This document shows, piece after piece, positions 34,282 to 42,662 of a DNA stretch of 64,000 nt; the stretch's first letter is position 1; the number at the start of each line of letters is the position of its first letter. The stretch covers positions 19,043-83,042 of the forward strand of contig NZ_VTXI01000021.1 of assembly GCF_013114545.1 (NCBI RefSeq). The letters are read 5' to 3'. Under the pieces are notes generated by a model. The model saw nothing but the letters and a program-made list of their open reading frames with translations, searched no databases and was not told where the DNA came from. The translations under genes were made by a program, and so were the position numbers. The stretch is from Vibrio sp. RE86 (GTDB taxonomy: Bacteria > Pseudomonadota > Gammaproteobacteria > Enterobacterales > Vibrionaceae).

Positions 34282-35421
34282 ATGATTATCTCTGCTTCAA
34301 CTGATTACCGTGCGGCAGCAAAGTCAAAGCTTCCCCCGTTCCTTTTTCACTATATCGATGGTGGCTCTTACGGTGAGCATACGCTAAGAAAAAACACTGA
34401 AGATCTAGCGGAAATCGCTCTCAAGCAGAGAGTGCTAAACAATATGGAAGACCTAGATCTTAGTACCGAAATCTTTGGTGAACAATTATCTATGCCTATC
34501 GCACTTGCTCCTGTCGGCTTAACAGGAATGTATGCTCGACGTGGTGAGGTGCAAGCGGCGAAAGCTGCCGAGAACAAAGGGATCCCTTTTACCATGTCTA
34601 CGGTATCGGTCTGCCCAATTGAAGAAGTGGCACCAAAGCTCGAGAGACCGATGTGGTTTCAGCTCTATGTACTTAAAGACCGTGGTTTCATGAAAAACGT
34701 CCTTGAGCGCGCAAAAGCCGCAGGCGTTACCACGCTCGTATTTACTGTCGATATGCCTGTACCTGGCGCACGTTACCGCGACATGCATTCGGGGATGAGT
34801 GGTCCGAACGCCGCAGCGAGACGTGTTTTCCAAGCTATGCGTCACCCACAATGGGCCTTTGATGTGGGCCTTTTTGGCAAACCTCATGATCTTGGCAATA
34901 TTTCGACCTACCGCGGTGAACCAACCAAGCTAGAAGATTACATCGGCTGGTTAGGCGCTAACTTCGACCCGTCGATCAGCTGGAAAGACCTAGAGTGGAT
35001 TCGTGATTATTGGGATGGTCCAATGGTGATTAAAGGTATTTTGGATGAGCAAGACGCCAAAGACGCCGTAACATTCGGCGCCGATGGCATCGTGGTATCT
35101 AATCACGGCGGTCGACAACTTGATGGTGTACTTTCGACGGCGAAGGCTCTGCCAATGATTGCCGACAAAGTAAAGGGAGATTTGAAAATCTTCGTAGATT
35201 CGGGGATCCGTACCGGACTAGATGTCGTTCGAATGTTAGCGCTTGGCGCAGATTGCACCTTACTCGGACGCTCCTTCATTTATGCCCTCGCCGCCCAAGG
35301 GCAGTCAGGTGTCGAGAACCTGCTCGATCTTTATGAAAAGGAGATGCGAGTGGCAATGACATTGACAGGTGCCAACAGTATCAGCGAGTTAAATCGAGAT
35401 TCACTGGTCAATATTAAGTAA
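34282..35421 (+). CDS. lldD: L-lactate dehydrogenase, FMN-dependent
   Basis: 379 residues, the length of E. coli LldD. It oxidises L-lactate to pyruvate at the inner membrane, passing electrons to quinone. FMN-dependent alpha-hydroxyacid dehydrogenase motifs: MPIALAPVGLTGMYARRGEV, TMSTVSVCPIEEV, FQLYVLKDRG, VFTVDMPVPGARYRD, MVIKGIL, the active-site VVSNHGGRQLDG with catalytic His, DSGIRTGLDVVRMLALGAD and LLGRSFIYALAAQG. AGGA stands eight bases before the ATG. It follows lldP and is followed by another nested hairpin. Confidence 0.96.
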   Translation: MIISASTDYRAAAKSKLPPFLFHYIDGGSYGEHTLRKNTEDLAEIALKQRVLNNMEDLDLSTEIFGEQLSMPIALAPVGLTGMYARRGEVQAAKAAENKGIPFTMSTVSVCPIEEVAPKLERPMWFQLYVLKDRGFMKNVLERAKAAGVTTLVFTVDMPVPGARYRDMHSGMSGPNAAARRVFQAMRHPQWAFDVGLFGKPHDLGNISTYRGEPTKLEDYIGWLGANFDPSISWKDLEWIRDYWDGPMVIKGILDEQDAKDAVTFGADGIVVSNHGGRQLDGVLSTAKALPMIADKVKGDLKIFVDSGIRTGLDVVRMLALGADCTLLGRSFIYALAAQGQSGVENLLDLYEKEMRVAMTLTGANSISELNRDSLVNIK

Positions 35422-35474
35422 ATTCTGAAGAAGTAAGTAAAGCCGTAGAATAGCGAAGGCAGTAATAATAATTT

Positions 35475-35530
35475 AGAGAGAGTATGTAACTAATGGATGG
35501 TTCCATTCGATCCTAGTCGCAACTCTCTCT
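35475..35530 (+). repeat. Nested hairpin after lldD
   Basis: AGAGAGAGT (35475-35483) pairs with ACTCTCTCT (35522-35530), enclosing a second stem AATGGA-TGGT-TCCATT (35492-35507). No T run follows. It lies 54 bases after lldD and may protect or end the transcript. Confidence 0.5.
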
Positions 35531-35598
35531 GATTTATGCCAAAAGCGTGTTACAAGGGGTAATAATTTATTTATTCGATTGACCCAAAAGGAATGGCT

Positions 35599-36387
35599 AT
35601 GGAATTTGAAATATTTGTATGTGATGCGTTTACCCAGCAAAGGTTTAAAGGTAATTCTGCCGCCGTTGTCCCAGTAAGTGAATGGCTAAGTGACGAATTA
35701 ATGCAGTCCATAGCCACAGAGAACAACCTTTCTGAGACAGCATTCGTAAAGCCTCTCGGAGTAGACCATTATGAGATTCGCTGGTTCTCCCCTATCTGCG
35801 AAGTCGATTTCTGTGGTCACGCTACCTTAGCGTCCGCCTATGTTCTGTTTAATCATTTCGACGCAAGTGAAGTGATTACGTTTGAAACACGATTTGTTGG
35901 GCCGCTGACCGTTGAGAAAGATGATTCTGGTCGTATCTTGATGTGCTTTCCCCTCCGAGAACCAACCCCTATCGATACACCACCTGCACTGCTCGAAGGT
36001 TTATCAATACAGCCCAAAGAGATTCTGAGCAGCCCACAAGCTTATTTTGCTATTTATGACAATGAGCAAGATGTTATCAATCTTGAAACTAAGAGTGAAT
36101 ATCTAAAAACACTCGCTCCCTTTGATGTCGTCGCAACAGCGCCTTCAGCAGACTATGATTTCGTGTCTCGCTACTTTTGGCCTGCGAATGGCGGTGATGA
36201 AGACCCTGTAACAGGTTCCATTCACGCCGGTCTTGCGCCATATTGGGCTGAAAAATTAAACAAGCCAAACCTGATTGCCTACCAAGCCTCAAAACGTGGC
36301 GGAACGATCTATTGTCATGTAGAACCAGAGCAAGTCATTATTTGTGGCGATGTCGTGCCCTATTCTCACGGCAAAATTTACATCTAA
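35599..36387 (+). CDS. PhzF-family isomerase-like protein
   Basis: 262 residues from ATG 35599, chosen because AAAAGGA would be too close to the ATG at 35593. It shows the two-lobed diaminopimelate-epimerase-like fold of PhzF: CDAFTQQRFKGNSAAVVP at the start, the catalytic Glu in NNLSETAFV (~45), CEVDFCGHATLASAYVLF, and in the second lobe GGDEDPVTGSIHAGLAPYW. Length is typical. PhzF relatives catalyse isomerisations of varied small acids; no phenazine genes are nearby, so the substrate is unknown. Hairpins lie on both sides, suggesting it is transcribed alone. Confidence 0.88.
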   Translation: MEFEIFVCDAFTQQRFKGNSAAVVPVSEWLSDELMQSIATENNLSETAFVKPLGVDHYEIRWFSPICEVDFCGHATLASAYVLFNHFDASEVITFETRFVGPLTVEKDDSGRILMCFPLREPTPIDTPPALLEGLSIQPKEILSSPQAYFAIYDNEQDVINLETKSEYLKTLAPFDVVATAPSADYDFVSRYFWPANGGDEDPVTGSIHAGLAPYWAEKLNKPNLIAYQASKRGGTIYCHVEPEQVIICGDVVPYSHGKIYI

Positions 36388-36410
36388 CGTTTCTCTTTTC
36401 TAACCCTGAT

Positions 36411-36443
36411 AACTGGTGTTTATTGCCGATATAAGCACCAGTT
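36411..36443. repeat. Intergenic hairpin after phzF-like gene
   Basis: AACTGGTG (36411-36418) pairs with CACCAGTT (36436-36443); the 17-base loop begins TTTAT and ends ATAAG, extending the stem in part. No T tract follows on the plus strand. Confidence 0.5.
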
Positions 36444-36511
36444 AATCGTACATCGCCATTCATTCACGTAATCTACCTTTATCGACACACCATAACGCTC
36501 CCATACAATTC

Positions 36512-36541
36512 GAAACAGCCCGTAACGATTTGAGCTGTTTC
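36512..36541. repeat. Second intergenic hairpin before lipoprotein gene
   Basis: GAAACAGC (36512-36519) pairs perfectly with GCTGTTTC (36534-36541) across 14 bases. It could end transcription from the left or mark the 5' leader of the lipoprotein gene. Confidence 0.45.
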
Positions 36542-36612
36542 CATAACAAGACTCTGACAGAGTATCGATATGGTGAGGCTCAAAATTTTGGACTCCGTTT
36601 TAAGGTATGATT

Positions 36613-37383
36613 ATGAACACGACCGCAAAAAGCGCACTGGCTGCTGCAATATCTCTTCCTCTGTTAGTTGGGTGTGTAACACCCGGTGAAGATGATCCAA
36701 ACGCCCTAACTAAACAAGGAGCCGCTGGTGGGGCTTTATTAGGCTTAACTCTGGGCGCTTTGACTGGTGACGCTGAACTTGCAGTTCAAGGCGCTGTTGC
36801 TGGGGGTGTGGCTGGAGGTGTGGCAGGTGCATCTGCCGACATTCAAAATAATCGCGAGTCAATACGTTCAAATAGCCGTGATGACGCCATCGCTCAAATT
36901 GGTGGTAACAACAACCAACCCCAACAAGCACAATCGCAGCAAAACTGGGATAAGCTTGATCACTTCGTTGGCAATTGGAATGTAAACATTCAAACTCACA
37001 GCCAAGATATGGCCAACGTTGCGCCACTATCAGCGTCTGGGTCACTTGCTAAAACCACCCAAGCCGATATCACAGTACAAAATGAACAAGGTGTCGATTT
37101 AACCGCCGAGTTTTCATATACCACAACGGATGGTTATCAATTATCGTTAGTTAATAATGCCAAAGACGTTGCTGTGAGCTTTGCAGGAGAGTCGCAAACT
37201 AACTCTAGCCGCTACAACTTCTACCCGACCAATACCTCTGATGTCATCTATAAAGATATTAACAGTGCAGATATCCATGTTGAACTTGGATTCGCAGGTC
37301 CAAATGTATGGTTACTAGAAAGCTACGCATATATGGATGGTGAACAACAGAAATTACAAACGTTTAGATTTACAAGAAGCTAA
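36613..37383 (+). CDS. Glycine-zipper lipoprotein of unknown function
   Basis: 256 residues from ATG 36613, placed better after AAGG than the ATG at 36607. Signal peptide with lipobox ISLPLLVGC; then a glycine-zipper segment (~35-75: GAAGGALLGLTLGALTGDAE, AVAGGVAGGVAGA) like that of outer-membrane lipoproteins such as SlyB and OsmB. A Gln/Asn linker follows, then a beta-rich C-terminal domain beginning KLDHFVGNWNVNIQTHS. The lipoprotein should sit in the outer membrane. The C-terminal domain resembles small lipocalin-like folds ('LxxFVGxW'), but this is only a guess. Confidence 0.75.
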   Translation: MNTTAKSALAAAISLPLLVGCVTPGEDDPNALTKQGAAGGALLGLTLGALTGDAELAVQGAVAGGVAGGVAGASADIQNNRESIRSNSRDDAIAQIGGNNNQPQQAQSQQNWDKLDHFVGNWNVNIQTHSQDMANVAPLSASGSLAKTTQADITVQNEQGVDLTAEFSYTTTDGYQLSLVNNAKDVAVSFAGESQTNSSRYNFYPTNTSDVIYKDINSADIHVELGFAGPNVWLLESYAYMDGEQQKLQTFRFTRS

Positions 37384-37491
37384 TGAATAGAAACGTAACC
37401 CTCTACCATGACCACAGTTTAAGTAACTATATGTAGAATCCAACAGCGATTTAAGCGTATGATAATAAAGAACTAACGATCGGAGGCTGTA

Positions 37492-38106
37492 ATGAAGATT
37501 ATTATTCTACATGGCTTATATATGCATGGTATGGTGATGCAACCTCTCAGTCGTCGGCTACGTGATCTCGGTTATCGAACCAAAATTCTGTCATACAACA
37601 GCGTTGCCATCGACGAGCAAAAAATCTTTGCCATGCTCGATGACGCGCTATCAGATTCAATGCCCAATATCTTGGTCGGTCATAGCCTTGGTGGTTTAAT
37701 TATTCGTCATTACCTAGAAAGCAAACAACACGTCACGTCGAAAGTCTCGCATGTCGTTACTATTGGTTCTCCTTTAAAGGGAGCGTCGATTGTTACTCGA
37801 ATTCAAGAGCTTGGTATGAGTATGATTCTGGGGAACTCACCCGATTTCGGTTTGCAGCAACACGATAATGATTGGTCACTGCCGCAGAAACTCGGAAGTA
37901 TTGCTGGCACGCTGCCACTAGGTGCAAGGTCTTTGCTTTTGATGGATAAGAATATGATGTCCGATGGGACAGTGACCGTAGAAGAGACCAAACTTGAGGG
38001 CATGACCGATCACGTAGAGATTAGAAACAGCCACACCAGTCTCATATATAGTTCTCTCGTCCCCAATCAAATCCACCACTTTATTCACCACGATAGATTT
38101 GAATAA
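37492..38106 (+). CDS. Alpha/beta hydrolase, lipase-like
   Basis: 204 residues, no signal peptide. Oxyanion strand IIILHGLYMHGMVM at the start, nucleophile elbow ILVGHSLGGLIIRHYLE (Ser ~65), a conserved VVTIGSPLKGA, the likely acid Asp in MSDGTVTVEE, and the likely His in NSHTSLI. Similar short cytoplasmic lipase/esterase-like proteins are widespread; substrate unknown. CGGAGG stands before the ATG. A terminator hairpin follows 12 bases after the stop. Confidence 0.82.
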   Translation: MKIIILHGLYMHGMVMQPLSRRLRDLGYRTKILSYNSVAIDEQKIFAMLDDALSDSMPNILVGHSLGGLIIRHYLESKQHVTSKVSHVVTIGSPLKGASIVTRIQELGMSMILGNSPDFGLQQHDNDWSLPQKLGSIAGTLPLGARSLLLMDKNMMSDGTVTVEETKLEGMTDHVEIRNSHTSLIYSSLVPNQIHHFIHHDRFE

Positions 38107-38118
38107 AGAGAACATAAA

Positions 38119-38147
38119 AAACAGCGAACGTTTGGCGTTCGCTGTTT
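38119..38147 (-). terminator. Terminator between hydrolase and M16 peptidase genes
   Basis: AAACAGCGAACG-TTTGG-CGTTCGCTGTTT, a 12-bp stem. The minus strand continues with a T run, so it mainly ends the M16 gene; the TTTGAGG repeat lies between it and the M16 stop. Confidence 0.82.
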
Positions 38148-38178
38148 GAGGTTTGAGGTTTGAGGTTTGAGGTTTGAG
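38145..38178. repeat. Tandem heptamer TTTGAGG, about 4.9 copies
   Basis: Four full TTTGAGG units starting at 38145, 38152, 38159 and 38166, then TTTGAG. It begins in the last arm of the terminator and ends ten bases before the M16 stop. Copy number could vary by slippage. Confidence 0.9.
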
Positions 38179-38187
38179 TAATACCCT

Positions 38188-40938
38188 TTACGATTCAGGC
38201 GTTAACGCATATTTCATACTGATGCTGTTGTCTCCAAATGCTTGTTCAACGCGCTGAGTAAACTCTTCTTTTGTAATGGATTGCGTCATTGCATCTACAT
38301 CCATTAACGCATCAACACCGTACCCATGAATAAGGTAACGTGTATAGAACCAAGCCCTTTGCCCCTGATCGTCCGCCAACGGGTGCAGCGCAACCGCGAG
38401 CTGTTTTGCTACCAAATCGATATCTTGTTGCGTGACATTACTACGAACATCAGCAATCACTTTATCAATCGCCTGCTCAATCTTCTTTATATCTTCAGGA
38501 GCAACCTGAGCTTCAATAAACCAGTCTGTGCTTGGTTGTTGATCTTGGCCAGTCGCATAATTATCTGGCGCATAATCCAACCCTAACTCTTCACGAACAT
38601 AACTTGTTAAACGCTTATTAATTAAACGCTGCACCATATCATCAATAAATGCAGTTCGAGCTGTTGTTGAAGACGTATTAGCATTGGTTACACGTAGTAT
38701 GTAGTAACTGTTCGGCTCATTATAAATGGCCATGTCTATACGTTTTTTAGGTGGCTCTTTATATCCAGCGTCGAATGAAACTTTTTCAGCTGGCGTCAAA
38801 GGAATACCCGCAATGTAATACCCCACCATCTCTTTAAGTTCCGCGGGTTCAATATCTCCCACCACAACCAACTTGTTGCCTCGATTAAAGCTAAACAATT
38901 GATGGTGCACTTCTTTAACTTGCTCTGTCGTCACCAATGTATATTCAGGAGTTGGTAACATGTAGTGCATGCTGTTTTTCTTGTAGCTATTGCGGTTCAT
39001 AGCTTGAGACCATTTTCCTACTGGAGTAGCAAGATAGTTGTCTATGTTCGAAATAACTTCACGCGCCGAAGCATTAAGCTGTTTTTCAGACACATTCACG
39101 TGAGTAGAAATATTGAAGATCACATTCAGTGTATCTGCCAACTTATCCTTTGGTGCTTTCAGCTCCACACCATGGTGAGTGAAATTGATAAATGGATAGA
39201 CTTCTATGCTGTTTCTTTGCAGGTAAGAGTCAAGTTCTGGGCCATTGAACTCACCAAGGCCGCTTCTCGATATCGTTGGTATAGCCAGTTCAGATGCAGC
39301 GAATAAGCTTGGGTCTAATGCCGCTTTGCCTCCTTGACTGCCATAAACAACATTTACGTAGTTACCTGCTTTCTCATCACGCTCGTACCAAACTTCAACG
39401 CCGTTCTCTAACGTCCAGACTATAAATCCATTATCCAAGGTCTCTTCACTGACAATTTGAGCGCTACCGTTAGGTTTCATGAGCTCTGTCGCTGTTGCAA
39501 CCAAGGCAATAGGTTTAACACCGACCTGTTTTATGTCATCACGCAATACTGAGATTTGATTTGTTAAAGGCGTAATAGCTTGCTGATTCTCCGCACCAAT
39601 GATCATTGCGGAGTCTTTTGATAAGTAGCTACGTAGACGTTCGTTAATATTATCGAGTGTCGCTTGCTCCAATACAGCATCTAAGCTCTGTTGATAATCC
39701 TCTTTGGATTGAAGTGGATTGCGCAAAGAAATCGCATATACAATAGACTCCGCATTATCTAGCGGCGAGTGTTGCTCCCACTGTTCATCCACCGTTTTAG
39801 CGAGTTGTTGGTAGTGAGCAGTAGCAGCATCAAGTTCCTGCTGTGTCACACCATGATCTCGGAGAGAGGCCAAAGTATCAATGAAGATGCGCTGTGCTTT
39901 TTCTCGCTCAGCTTCCACGAATCCAACGGACAGCAACCCGTAACGACGATAATTGATATAGTAAGAAGACGCGTACAAACTTTGCAAAGGCTGCGCTTCT
40001 GTGTTGAATCGTGTATCTAATCTTGTCCAAATAAGGCTTTCTGTAATACCATCTAGCCATTCATCAAGCAGTTGGTTACGAGTTTTTACGCTTGCTGAAC
40101 CCCTTTCAATGAGAAGACTTAAACTAGGTGAATCATACTCTCCGATCTCTTCTACAAAGTCGGGCGTATTGAGGGCAACCATAGCCACCTTATTGTCCGT
40201 AAGATCTGTATCGTTCTCCCAGCTTCCAAAGTGCTTCGCTATCAGTTCCATAGCCTGCGATTGAGTCACATCACCGGTCACAATGACTTCTGTGTAACGC
40301 GGTTGGTACCATTTTTCGTAAAACGCTCTGATACTTTGAGACGTAGCTTCTGCGACAGATGTTTTGTTGCCGACTGGGTCGAGAGTTTCGAGCTCCGTCC
40401 CTTTAATCACATTCTCATAATACTTTTCTGACAGTGATTTATTCTCAGGCCGAGTGCGACGAATCTCTCCCTGAATAACGCCCTTTTCTTTTTCGATTTC
40501 GTTAGGGTCAAGAGTCAATCCATCAGCGATGTCTCGCATCCATTGGAGACCTTTATCTAACTGCTGATTGCCAGGAAGATCGAGTTTATAGACCGTCTCA
40601 TAGTATGAGGTGTAGGCGTTAATATCGGCGCCAAATGTCATGCCTGATTGTTCAAACAATGAAACGACATCATTTGAAGTGAAATTCTTAGAGCCATTGA
40701 ATGCCATGTGTTCTAAAAAGTGCGCATAGCCTTTTTGAGATTCCTCTTCATGAGCTGAACCAATATGGACAAACATTCGAATAGAGACCGGCTCTTTGGT
40801 CGATGGGTAAATGTGATACTGCAAGCCATTATCCATTTGCCCTGTTACCAGTAAAGGGTCACTTTGAATCGGTTTATCTGGCGCTTGCTGAGTACACCCC
40901 GTAAGCACCATTAAGAATAGAACGATTATTTTTTTCAT
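38188..40938 (-). CDS. M16-family zinc metallopeptidase lipoprotein
   Basis: 916 residues from ATG 40938. Signal peptide with lipobox VLTGC (MKKIIVLFLMVLTGCTQQ) predicts a lipoprotein. The first M16 domain carries the inverted zinc motif HFLEH in GYAHFLEHMAFNGSKNF (~70-85) with the downstream Glu in a segment around EKEKGVIQGEIRR. Further M16 modules follow, including a catalytically inactive-looking C-terminal half (FSFNRGNKLVVVGDIEPAEL). Length fits pitrilysin-like enzymes of the PqqL type. It probably degrades peptides at the periplasmic face. The divergent neighbour is arsR; no functional link is apparent. Confidence 0.9.
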   Translation of the reverse strand: MKKIIVLFLMVLTGCTQQAPDKPIQSDPLLVTGQMDNGLQYHIYPSTKEPVSIRMFVHIGSAHEEESQKGYAHFLEHMAFNGSKNFTSNDVVSLFEQSGMTFGADINAYTSYYETVYKLDLPGNQQLDKGLQWMRDIADGLTLDPNEIEKEKGVIQGEIRRTRPENKSLSEKYYENVIKGTELETLDPVGNKTSVAEATSQSIRAFYEKWYQPRYTEVIVTGDVTQSQAMELIAKHFGSWENDTDLTDNKVAMVALNTPDFVEEIGEYDSPSLSLLIERGSASVKTRNQLLDEWLDGITESLIWTRLDTRFNTEAQPLQSLYASSYYINYRRYGLLSVGFVEAEREKAQRIFIDTLASLRDHGVTQQELDAATAHYQQLAKTVDEQWEQHSPLDNAESIVYAISLRNPLQSKEDYQQSLDAVLEQATLDNINERLRSYLSKDSAMIIGAENQQAITPLTNQISVLRDDIKQVGVKPIALVATATELMKPNGSAQIVSEETLDNGFIVWTLENGVEVWYERDEKAGNYVNVVYGSQGGKAALDPSLFAASELAIPTISRSGLGEFNGPELDSYLQRNSIEVYPFINFTHHGVELKAPKDKLADTLNVIFNISTHVNVSEKQLNASAREVISNIDNYLATPVGKWSQAMNRNSYKKNSMHYMLPTPEYTLVTTEQVKEVHHQLFSFNRGNKLVVVGDIEPAELKEMVGYYIAGIPLTPAEKVSFDAGYKEPPKKRIDMAIYNEPNSYYILRVTNANTSSTTARTAFIDDMVQRLINKRLTSYVREELGLDYAPDNYATGQDQQPSTDWFIEAQVAPEDIKKIEQAIDKVIADVRSNVTQQDIDLVAKQLAVALHPLADDQGQRAWFYTRYLIHGYGVDALMDVDAMTQSITKEEFTQRVEQAFGDNSISMKYALTPES

Positions 40939-41036
40939 AGCCATACTTCATTTTTATAAATTTCATGACAAATATACCCCAAACGAATGGAGGTTTTTAT
41001 AAATTTCAATGTGTTAAAGAAACTAATTTGAGCCAG

Positions 41037-41086
41037 TTGCACGATTAAAACTAAAGGCGTATCATTAATCGTAATTCGACGATTAA
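41037..41086 (+). promoter_or_regulatory. arsR promoter and operator
   Basis: -35 TTGCAC (41037-41042), 17-base spacer, -10 TATCAT (41060-41065). Directly after it stands the perfect dyad TTAATCGT-AATTCG-ACGATTAA (41065-41086), which shares ATTCGACGAT with the site before acr3. Likely bound by ArsR. Confidence 0.7.
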
Positions 41087-41103
41087 CTATTAGGTAGATA
41101 TCA

Positions 41104-41445
41104 ATGAACACTAGCTGTGCTAAGACCAATGCCATAGCGTTTGAGTCAACAGAACAAGAACTGGCGCAAGAGCTTAAACTCGCAGCACAATCAAAAGCAC
41201 TATCCCACCCTGCGCGTGTTCGGATTGTTAAGATTCTACTTAATTTAGAAAAACTTGGTGGATGCCTTAATAGCGATTTGGTTTCTGAATTAGGTCTTGC
41301 TCAATCAACCGTTTCTGAGCATTTACGGATTCTTAAACAAGCAGGTTTTATTACCGCAGAACCAATGCCACCTAAAGTCTGTTATCGAGTGAATAAGTCC
41401 GAGATCGAGCAGTTTAATCTGTCTTTCACTACTATATTCAGCTAA
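41104..41445 (+). CDS. arsR: ArsR-family arsenite-responsive repressor
   Basis: 113 residues. Winged helix with KALSHPARVRIVKILLNLEK, then SELGLAQSTVSEHLRILKQA (recognition helix) and GFITAEPMPPKVCYRVN. Cysteines occur at the N-terminus (NTSCAKT), in LGGCLNSD and in KVCYRVN; the last two could form part of a metalloid site, but the classic CVCDLC motif is absent, so the arsenite site must differ, as in several ArsR subtypes. It lies upstream of acr3 with matching operators before both genes. Confidence 0.88.
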   Translation: MNTSCAKTNAIAFESTEQELAQELKLAAQSKALSHPARVRIVKILLNLEKLGGCLNSDLVSELGLAQSTVSEHLRILKQAGFITAEPMPPKVCYRVNKSEIEQFNLSFTTIFS

Positions 41446-41489
41446 CCCTGTAGGGAGGTTTCTATACTTCCCTTTTATAAACATTTAAA

Positions 41490-41507
41490 TATCGTCATTC
41501 GACGATA
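41490..41507 (+). promoter_or_regulatory. ArsR-type operator before acr3
   Basis: TATCGTC-ATTC-GACGATA, a perfect 7-bp dyad 19 bases before the acr3 ATG. It matches the arsR operator in the core ATTCGACGAT. Confidence 0.7.
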
Positions 41508-41525
41508 AACGAAGAGAGCGTTGCT

Positions 41526-42602
41526 ATGAATTCACAAGCTGCAACCAAATCAACACCTGACCAATCTGCGTCAAACAACATGAGCTTCTTAGACCGTTAT
41601 TTGACCGTTTGGATCTTTGTCGCAATGGCCGTCGGTATTGCTATTGGTGTTGTGTTCCCACAAGTCGCGGAATGGAACGAATCAATGTCTGTGGGCACTA
41701 CCAATATACCCCTAGCGATCGGCTTAATCCTGATGATGTATCCACCACTTGCCAAAGTGAACTATGGATTACTGGGCAAAGTTCGTAAGGATAAGAAAGC
41801 CATTACGTTATCACTGATCATGAACTGGATCGTTGGGCCGATCTTGATGTTTGTCCTTGCGCTTATATTCCTAGGCGATAAGCCCGGGTACATGGTTGGC
41901 ATCATTCTAATTGGTTTAGCTCGATGCATCGCAATGGTATTGGTATGGAACGATATTGGTGGCGGTAATAAAGAGTACGGTGCTGCGCTGGTTGCACTGA
42001 ACAGCGCATTCCAAATTGTGACTTACAGCTTTATGGCTTGGTTATTCATCACTGTACTGCCACCGGTCCTTGGATACCAAGGGTTTGATGTCAATATTTC
42101 AATGCTAGAGATTGCCGAAAGCGTATTGATCTATCTTGGTATTCCTTTCTTAGCAGGATTCTTAAGCCGTAAATGGTTGACCGCTTGGAAAGGTGAAGAT
42201 TGGTACAATGACGTATTCATTCCTCGCATTTCACCAATGACGTTGATTGCACTACTCGCAACCATCGTTTTAATGTTCAGCCTAAAAGGTGAGATGATCT
42301 TTGAGTTACCAATGGATGTTGTGCGCGTTGCAATTCCACTGGCTATTTACTTCGTGCTGATGTTCTTCGTAAGTTTCTTCGTCGGTAAGAAGTTGGGCAT
42401 TGATTACGATAAAAACGCTTCAATCGCCTTCACCGCGACAGGGAACAACTTCGAGTTAGCGATTGCCGTGAGTATTGCCGTTTTTGGTTTGAATTCAGAC
42501 CAAGCATTTGCAGGTGTTATTGGGCCACTGATTGAAGTACCCGTCTTGATTGCTTTGGTTAACGTTGCACTGAGAATGAAACAGAAGTACTACAGTAAGT
42601 AA
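41526..42602 (+). CDS. acr3: ACR3-type arsenite efflux permease
   Basis: 358 residues with ten predicted membrane helices. Family landmarks: FLDRYLTVWIFVAMAVGI at the start, MMYPPLAKVNYG, the conserved Cys in GLARCIAMVLVWND (TM4), ALVALNSAFQIV, FTATGNNFELAIAVSIAVFG with the conserved Glu, and VIGPLIEVPVLIALV. It exports arsenite (and perhaps antimonite) using the proton-motive force. No arsC reductase is next to it, so arsenate reduction must be encoded elsewhere. A terminator follows. Confidence 0.94.
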   Translation: MNSQAATKSTPDQSASNNMSFLDRYLTVWIFVAMAVGIAIGVVFPQVAEWNESMSVGTTNIPLAIGLILMMYPPLAKVNYGLLGKVRKDKKAITLSLIMNWIVGPILMFVLALIFLGDKPGYMVGIILIGLARCIAMVLVWNDIGGGNKEYGAALVALNSAFQIVTYSFMAWLFITVLPPVLGYQGFDVNISMLEIAESVLIYLGIPFLAGFLSRKWLTAWKGEDWYNDVFIPRISPMTLIALLATIVLMFSLKGEMIFELPMDVVRVAIPLAIYFVLMFFVSFFVGKKLGIDYDKNASIAFTATGNNFELAIAVSIAVFGLNSDQAFAGVIGPLIEVPVLIALVNVALRMKQKYYSK

Positions 42603-42623
42603 TCATAATCACTAATCTTTATT

Positions 42624-42653
42624 AAAATCCCGGTGCATAACACCGGGATTTTT
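42624..42653. terminator. Bidirectional terminator after acr3
   Basis: AAAATCCCGGTG-CATAA-CACCGGGATTTTT between the convergent acr3 and EIIC-EAL genes. Confidence 0.9.
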
Positions 42654-42662
42654 ATTTCCTAA

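Noticed and set aside
38145..38178. CRISPR-like repeat
   Set aside because: Units are seven bases without spacers; a simple tandem repeat.
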